From positions 4,402,001 through 4,466,000 of the forward strand of contig CM114274.1 of NCBI GenBank assembly GCA_050084515.1: a DNA stretch of 64,000 bases, read 5' to 3'. A model generated the notes under the pieces. It did not search any database, was not told the DNA's origin, and saw nothing but the letters and a program-made list of their open reading frames with translations. This document shows, piece by piece, positions 59,966-64,000 of the stretch (position 1 is the stretch's first letter; each line of letters begins with the position of its first letter). The stretch is from Blasia pusilla. Lineage: Eukaryota; Marchantiophyta; Marchantiopsida; Blasiales. The translations under genes were made by a program, and so were the position numbers.

Positions 59966-61128
59966 CTTTGAGAGCACGAGCCTAAGTGGGTTTTGTTCCT
60001 TATCGTTGCGAGCCACCTCCCCCTGAAACTCTTGCACTGCCACAGATCTTTTGTTTGCTCTTTCAGTAATCTTTCGCTCGAATTGTGGTCGTCCTTGGAA
60101 ACATGATGGGAGTCGTCGCGATACTATGGTGGTTTATAAGTCACTTTTCCGCTCTAGGTCTGGACCTGAGTGTCGTGGAGACAGGAGCAGTCCTCTGCTT
60201 TGAATCTCCATGAAGAGAGTGCGTGCATCTTCAGGATGACGCTGAAAGATGAGTCGTCTCTCGCCCACGAAGGGCAATGTGGGCTGCAGCTGAACACACG
60301 AGCATTCGTGACCCTCGATACGCTCGCATGTGTGGCTCTCGATCGTGGCTCGACGATGCTGCATTTGTGGCTCTCCATGGAGGGATCATGAGGAAGATAG
60401 AAGCAGTTGTGGCCCTCTCTAGAGGCTCAGTTTGGAATCTTGCCAGTTCGAAAGGAGAAACCACCCCTACGGAGGTGAGACTAAACGACCCCTGCAGAGG
60501 TCAAACTATTTCACTTACCTTGCAATGAGGAGCTCCCCACGGCGTGGATTTTCCAGAGGACCAGGGACATGTCCGTAAGTTCATGCAGGTGGAAATAGAT
60601 TGGGGTTTCAACGTGGCGACTTTCATTTTGACTGAGTTGGGATCCAAGTTCATCATCTCAAATTGGAATCACTTTTTTTTCCTCCACAAATGGCTGTGTT
60701 GAATCTGGTGGGGTGGGGCAGAAGTTCGAAATTCAACTCGTTGTTCTGACTGCATATTTGCAGCCATTCTTGATTACTGTGTTTCGAATTCCTTTTTCGT
60801 GCATGTGCTGTCTAGGTGATCGACACCTGCAACTCTACCTCCTACACGTCCAAATGCGAATCCTTGCCCCTCCCTGCGACTTTATTTAAGAATTTTGCTC
60901 TTGGGCATGAATGTGTGCATGATTCAGTTTGGCAGATAGAAAGGAGATAAAACCTAGACTTTGAGTGGAAAGGCCCCCTAGAACATGCCAACATTCAAAG
61001 GCCATCCCATGCAATCCTCAGACTTACTCGGCAACTGGGATGAAATCTTCGCAGCATTAAGCTCTTATGTCAGGACGCTGCACCCAGTTAGCAACCTTGT
61101 GACAATAGACCTTGCACTATGTTTCTCA
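59966..61128. other. No gene recognised
   Basis: A GC-richer stretch at 60000-60560 carries repeated gtggctctcgat / gtggctctccat words in mutually overlapping open frames on both strands. No protein family is recognised. Confidence 0.35.
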
Positions 61129-61370
61129 AGTGCTGTGATGGATGCAGAAGGAAGAGTTGAAGAAAGTACACCATATGAGAGGTGATGGAGTCTCAAATAT
61201 AGCGAGTGATTGGCATGCAGACTGCACTCCAAGGCTCTCCAGTGCTGGGATGGATGCAATAGGAAGAGTTGATGAAAGTACACCATATGAGAAGTGGTAG
61301 GGTCTCAAATACAGAGAGTGATCGTTATGCAGAGAGTACTCCAAGGTTTTACAGTGCTATGGGTGCAAGA
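61129..61370 (+). repeat. 112-bp tandem repeat, just over two units
   Basis: tgctgtgatggatgcag (61131), tgctgggatggatgcaa (61243) and tgctatgggtgcaa (61355) are each 112 bp apart. Units share gaaagtacaccatatgaga and actccaagg. Confidence 0.88.
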
Positions 61371-61449
61371 GAAAGAACACAAGCAATGGTAGTAAGGTCT
61401 CACTATATGTGAGACTGTCTACAGACTGCCGGTGCAAAGCTTAAAAGTG

Positions 61450-61925
61450 CAGTAAGCTACTTGACCTGAGTTTTACACCACAAAACACTGGTTAAGCTTA
61501 GGGCAGAGACTTTAGGCCCCAAAAATCTCTACGTACCAGTGCAGCAGCTTTGCACAATGAATCTGGTATACTCAACATAACAAACAGGCCTCGTGCTATC
61601 AGCTTAGCAGCCTCACAGTAGGTGATAGTTGTGACACATTCCAAATTAACTGAGTTTTGACGCCACAAACTACCACTTACCAATGCGGCACCTTCTCACT
61701 GGGAAATTACGCTACTGAACATAGCAAAGAGCTTTGGTGAAGGTACGAGCTAAGCAATTTGAGAGTAGGACATTTCTATGACACATATCTACTTGACCTG
61801 AGTTTTACCACCAAAAATAGGAATTAACAATGAGGTAGCTTTGCGCAGTGAATCTCAGCTACTGACCATGACCAACAGTTCTAAGATACCAGCTTGCCAA
61901 TTTCAAAGTAGGTCATTCCTCTTTT
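61450..61925 (+). repeat. Degenerate repeat array, three units of about 150-185 bp
   Basis: ctgagtttt occurs at 61666-184=61466, 61650 and 61798. Each is followed by an accacaaa/caccaaaa word, an accaatg/acaatg word, a cagctttgc or related word, and a tagcaaag/ccaac word before agtaggt. It lies 370-850 bp downstream of the EF-Ts stop codon. Confidence 0.65.
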
Positions 61926-62296
61926 GTGCAGAGATTTGCTTACAAGCAACCAGTGTACACTGAAAATTTCATCACCATCACTCAATTAGCAAGATTTTGA
62001 TTGTACTCCTATCCTGTTCTTTTTCCACGGAGTACCACGTGATGGAATGTTATCATCATTCAAATTAGCTCTTGTAATACAGGTTGGAGAATCTTCTGAA
62101 AGGTTGTTTAATCGATCAATATGAATCAACTCATAAACACGTCTGTTGCTGGAGGTAGCTGACTGATCTACTCCTCTTTACCCAACCAATGACGTTCCTA
62201 GCAGCACCTACATTTGCAAAATTTGCACCCACAGAATTCAATAAAGCATCCTCTACTCAAAAATGTAACCTCTATGCTGCAGAGTTGCTGGATTCT
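61926..62296. other. 3' flank of the EF-Ts gene
   Basis: Expected to contain the 3' untranslated region of the minus-strand EF-Ts gene. No canonical poly(A) signal was picked out with confidence on the minus strand. Confidence 0.45.
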
Positions 62297-64000
62297 TCAG
62301 AGGCCTTCACCAAGATTGTATCGAGTGAACCGTCTTACTTGAATATTCTCCCCTAGAGTTGCAACAGTTTCCTTCACCACATCCTTCAGCAGTTCCTGGC
62401 TATTCTTGATGTATGGCTGCTCCAACAATGTAACCTCGGCCTTGTTTTCAATCTCAGCTGGTACATCTTCAATGCGGACATACTGCACCAACGGAGAGTG
62501 GACAATTTGCAGTGAGATGTCCTTCACAAGGCTCTTGAACTGCTCTCCTCTTGAGACAAAGTCAGTCTCGCAGTTGACTTCCACTAGAACACCCACTCGG
62601 CCACCATCATGGATGTAACTCTCAATCAAGCCCTCAGAGGCTATTCTGCTTGCCTTCTTGGCTGCACTGGCAAGACCCTTCTTGCGCAGGTAAAGGATTG
62701 CCTCCTCGAGGTTGTTGTTAGTTGCTTTGAGAGCCTTCTTGCAGTCCATCATCCCAGCACCAGTCACATCTCTCAACTCTTTCACAATTTTAGCAGAGAC
62801 TGCAGGAGCCGCTGATTCTTCAGCTGCAGGGGCAGGTGAAGCAGATTCTGCCGATTTCTCTTCAACCGCAGGGGGAGGAGGAGGAGGAGCTGAAGCTCTG
62901 CCCTGTGTCTGTGCAGCAACCTCTGCTGCAAAGTCTGTGCTTCTCTTTTCCAGTCCCTCTCCAAGTGTGTACCGCTCGAATCTCCGAACAGTGATGCTCT
63001 CCCCAACTTTTGCAGAGATCTGCTTCACGAAATCTTTCACGAGAATGGAGTCATCACGAATATAGGGCTGCTCCAGTAGAACCTTCTCGTTGAGCTTCTT
63101 CGCAACTCTACCTTCCACTATCTTTGCCCGTATAGCTTCTGGCTTGTTAGCTAAGTCCTCCCTTTGCATCTCCATGTCCTTCTCCTGGTTCACCAACTCT
63201 AACGGAATGTCATCATAGGAGACATACAGCACCTGCCCACTGGCCACCACTTGCATTCCCAAGTCTTCCACCATTTGCTGGAACTCTGTTGCTTCAGTCG
63301 CTTTTGTGGACATGCAGTTCACTTCCACCAATACCCCAACTCGTTGGTCATGAACATAGCTTTTGATCAACCCTTCAGAAGGACGACCACTGCTGGGTTT
63401 TCCACTCTCTGCTGCTGATTCATACACAGGGGCTTGCTGCTTCACAACCTCCTCGATCTTCTCCTCTGCCGTAGCAGACACGGCCACTTCCGCTGCACCA
63501 GAAGTCTGTACAGCTTCGACAGGAGCAACCTCCGCCCTTGCCACCTCCTTTTCCACTGATTCTTCAGGCGCTACTGCCGGGGATTCTTCTTCTTCTACTT
63601 CAGTGGTGGCAGCAGCAACAGACGTTTCTTCCCCTGGTTCTTCCAATGCCACTGCAGGAGACTTTTCTTCCACCACTTCTTCAGTGGTGGGTGCAGCAGC
63701 AATGGTCTTTTCCACTGGTTCTTCAGGTGCAACTACAGGGGATTCTTCTTCCACCACTGCTTCAGTGGTGGGTGCAGCAGCGACGGCCTCTTCCACTGGT
63801 TCTTCAAGTGCTACTACAGGGGATTCTTCTTCCACCACTGCTTCAGTGGTGGGCACAGCAGCAATAGTTTCTTCCACAGGTTCTTCCACTGCTACTACAG
63901 GGGGTTCTTCTTCCACCACTGCTTCAGTGGTGGGCGCAGCAGCAATAGTTTCTTCCACTGCTACAACAGGGGGTTCTTCTTCCACCACTTCTTCAGTGGT
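62297..64000 (-). CDS. Chloroplast elongation factor Ts polyprotein (EF-Ts x2), C-terminal part, 5' end outside window
   Basis: EF-Ts is the nucleotide exchange factor for EF-Tu. Plant chloroplasts use a nuclear-encoded polyprotein with N-terminal S1 domains and two EF-Ts units. The open frame enters from the right edge and ends at TGA 62297-62299. Numbering from the first in-window Met (63988): residues 1-145 are an acidic Glu/Pro/Val/Ala repeat of 27-residue units; 146-200 a linker; 203-346 a first EF-Ts core ([26 protein letters not shown]); 347-397 a Pro/Ala linker; 398-440 a TS-N/UBA-like domain ([22 protein letters not shown]); 450-563 a second EF-Ts core with NCETDFVSR at 472-480. The real N-terminus, transit peptide and S1 domains would lie beyond 64000, so Met 63988 is probably internal. 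No intron is visible in this 1.7 kb. The first core lacks the TDFV motif and its own UBA domain; the second lacks the helical insertion present in the first. Identity is very secure; the functional meaning of the asymmetry is not known. Confidence 0.95.
   Translation of the reverse strand, partial: TTEEVVEEEPPVVAVEETIAAAPTTEAVVEEEPPVVAVEEPVEETIAAVPTTEAVVEEESPVVALEEPVEEAVAAAPTTEAVVEEESPVVAPEEPVEKTIAAAPTTEEVVEEKSPAVALEEPGEETSVAAATTEVEEEESPAVAPEESVEKEVARAEVAPVEAVQTSGAAEVAVSATAEEKIEEVVKQQAPVYESAAESGKPSSGRPSEGLIKSYVHDQRVGVLVEVNCMSTKATEATEFQQMVEDLGMQVVASGQVLYVSYDDIPLELVNQEKDMEMQREDLANKPEAIRAKIVEGRVAKKLNEKVLLEQPYIRDDSILVKDFVKQISAKVGESITVRRFERYTLGEGLEKRSTDFAAEVAAQTQGRASAPPPPPPAVEEKSAESASPAPAAEESAAPAVSAKIVKELRDVTGAGMMDCKKALKATNNNLEEAILYLRKKGLASAAKKASRIASEGLIESYIHDGGRVGVLVEVNCETDFVSRGEQFKSLVKDISLQIVHSPLVQYVRIEDVPAEIENKAEVTLLEQPYIKNSQELLKDVVKETVATLGENIQVRRFTRYNLGEGL
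63590..64000 (-). repeat. 81-bp in-frame tandem repeat in EF-Ts polyprotein
   Basis: The + strand word ccaccact recurs at 63670, 63751, 63832, 63913 and 63982, giving three steps of 81 bp and one of 69 bp (a 4-codon deletion). Each unit encodes 27 residues around [15 protein letters not shown]. The array fades into degenerate units left of 63670 and runs off the right edge. Within each unit the codons for TTEAVVE form an inverted repeat: ccaccactg and cagtggtgg separated by 3 bases in the units at 63751, 63832 and 63913, with an 8-bp stem in the 63670 unit. The protein segment is acidic, proline-rich and low in complexity, so it is probably a disordered linker. Confidence 0.9.

Noticed and set aside
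60134-60528. Five overlapping open frames on both strands
   Set aside because: Mutually overlapping frames from a locally GC-rich, repetitive stretch; none has a recognisable motif.
59465-61925. CRISPR-like arrays
   Set aside because: The repeats are long (65-185 bp), degenerate and contiguous, without short identical repeats and unique spacers, and the DNA is from a plant nucleus.
63538-63867. Leu/Gln/Pro-rich open frame on the plus strand
   Set aside because: It is the antisense of the acidic repeat of the EF-Ts gene; repeats without stops on one strand often stay open on the other.
1-64000. tRNA and rRNA genes
   Set aside because: I looked for cloverleaf-like and conserved rRNA words and saw none, apart from tRNA-Met complementarity in retrotransposon primer binding sites. 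A dedicated covariance search could still find some.

Overview
The window looks like repeat-rich nuclear DNA from a land plant. The only intact host gene is the 3' part of a nuclear gene for the chloroplast EF-Ts polyprotein, at the right edge on the minus strand (62297-64000, continuing past the edge). Almost everything else I can identify is transposon debris: Ty1/copia LTR retrotransposons primed by initiator tRNA-Met, a CACTA (En/Spm) transposon, a gag-only retroelement block, a solo long LTR, and short non-autonomous hAT-like elements. The species cannot be fixed from the sequence. The low gene density and many decayed elements suggest a large plant genome.

Layout. At 0.7-1.1 kb there is a copia gag remnant, and at 1.1-7.9 kb mostly unrecognised sequence. 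At 7.95-9.6 kb lie a solo copia LTR, an inverted-repeat pair, a long-LTR fragment and a hAT-like element. At 9.6-17.7 kb the DNA is AT-rich and without recognisable genes. At 17.8-19.6 kb lie a second hAT-like element and a truncated copia 3' end. At 20.7-22.8 kb is a GC-rich minus-strand gag pseudogene, joined directly to a plus-strand CACTA TNP2 transposase pseudogene (22.8-25.6 kb). The second CACTA gene region (about 26.2-36.1 kb) is split by a long solo LTR (27447-33854, target duplication caaca). That LTR is itself split by a near-complete copia element (28465-33836, target duplication gttat). Noncoding tandem repeats follow at 34.5-34.9 and 36.4-36.7 kb.

From 37 to 45 kb there is an RT-like scrap, dispersed repeats and a 3-kb stretch of higher complexity that I cannot assign. 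From 45.2 to 56.8 kb lie several plus-strand copia remnants and three more hAT-like elements. One remnant contains a second, minus-strand copia element (51717-56564) whose reverse transcriptase end is inverted and partly duplicated. A second copy of the long LTR is at 57.1-58.0 kb. From 59.4 to 61.9 kb there are three decayed tandem-repeat arrays, then the EF-Ts gene.

No new enzyme system is evident. The points most worth a second look are: the asymmetric EF-Ts polyprotein (first EF-Ts unit without its UBA-like domain and TDFV motif, second without the helical insertion); the palindrome-bearing 81-bp repeats in that gene; the internally inverted copia element bounded by one target-site duplication; the hAT-like family with 8-bp duplications; and two long perfect hairpins.
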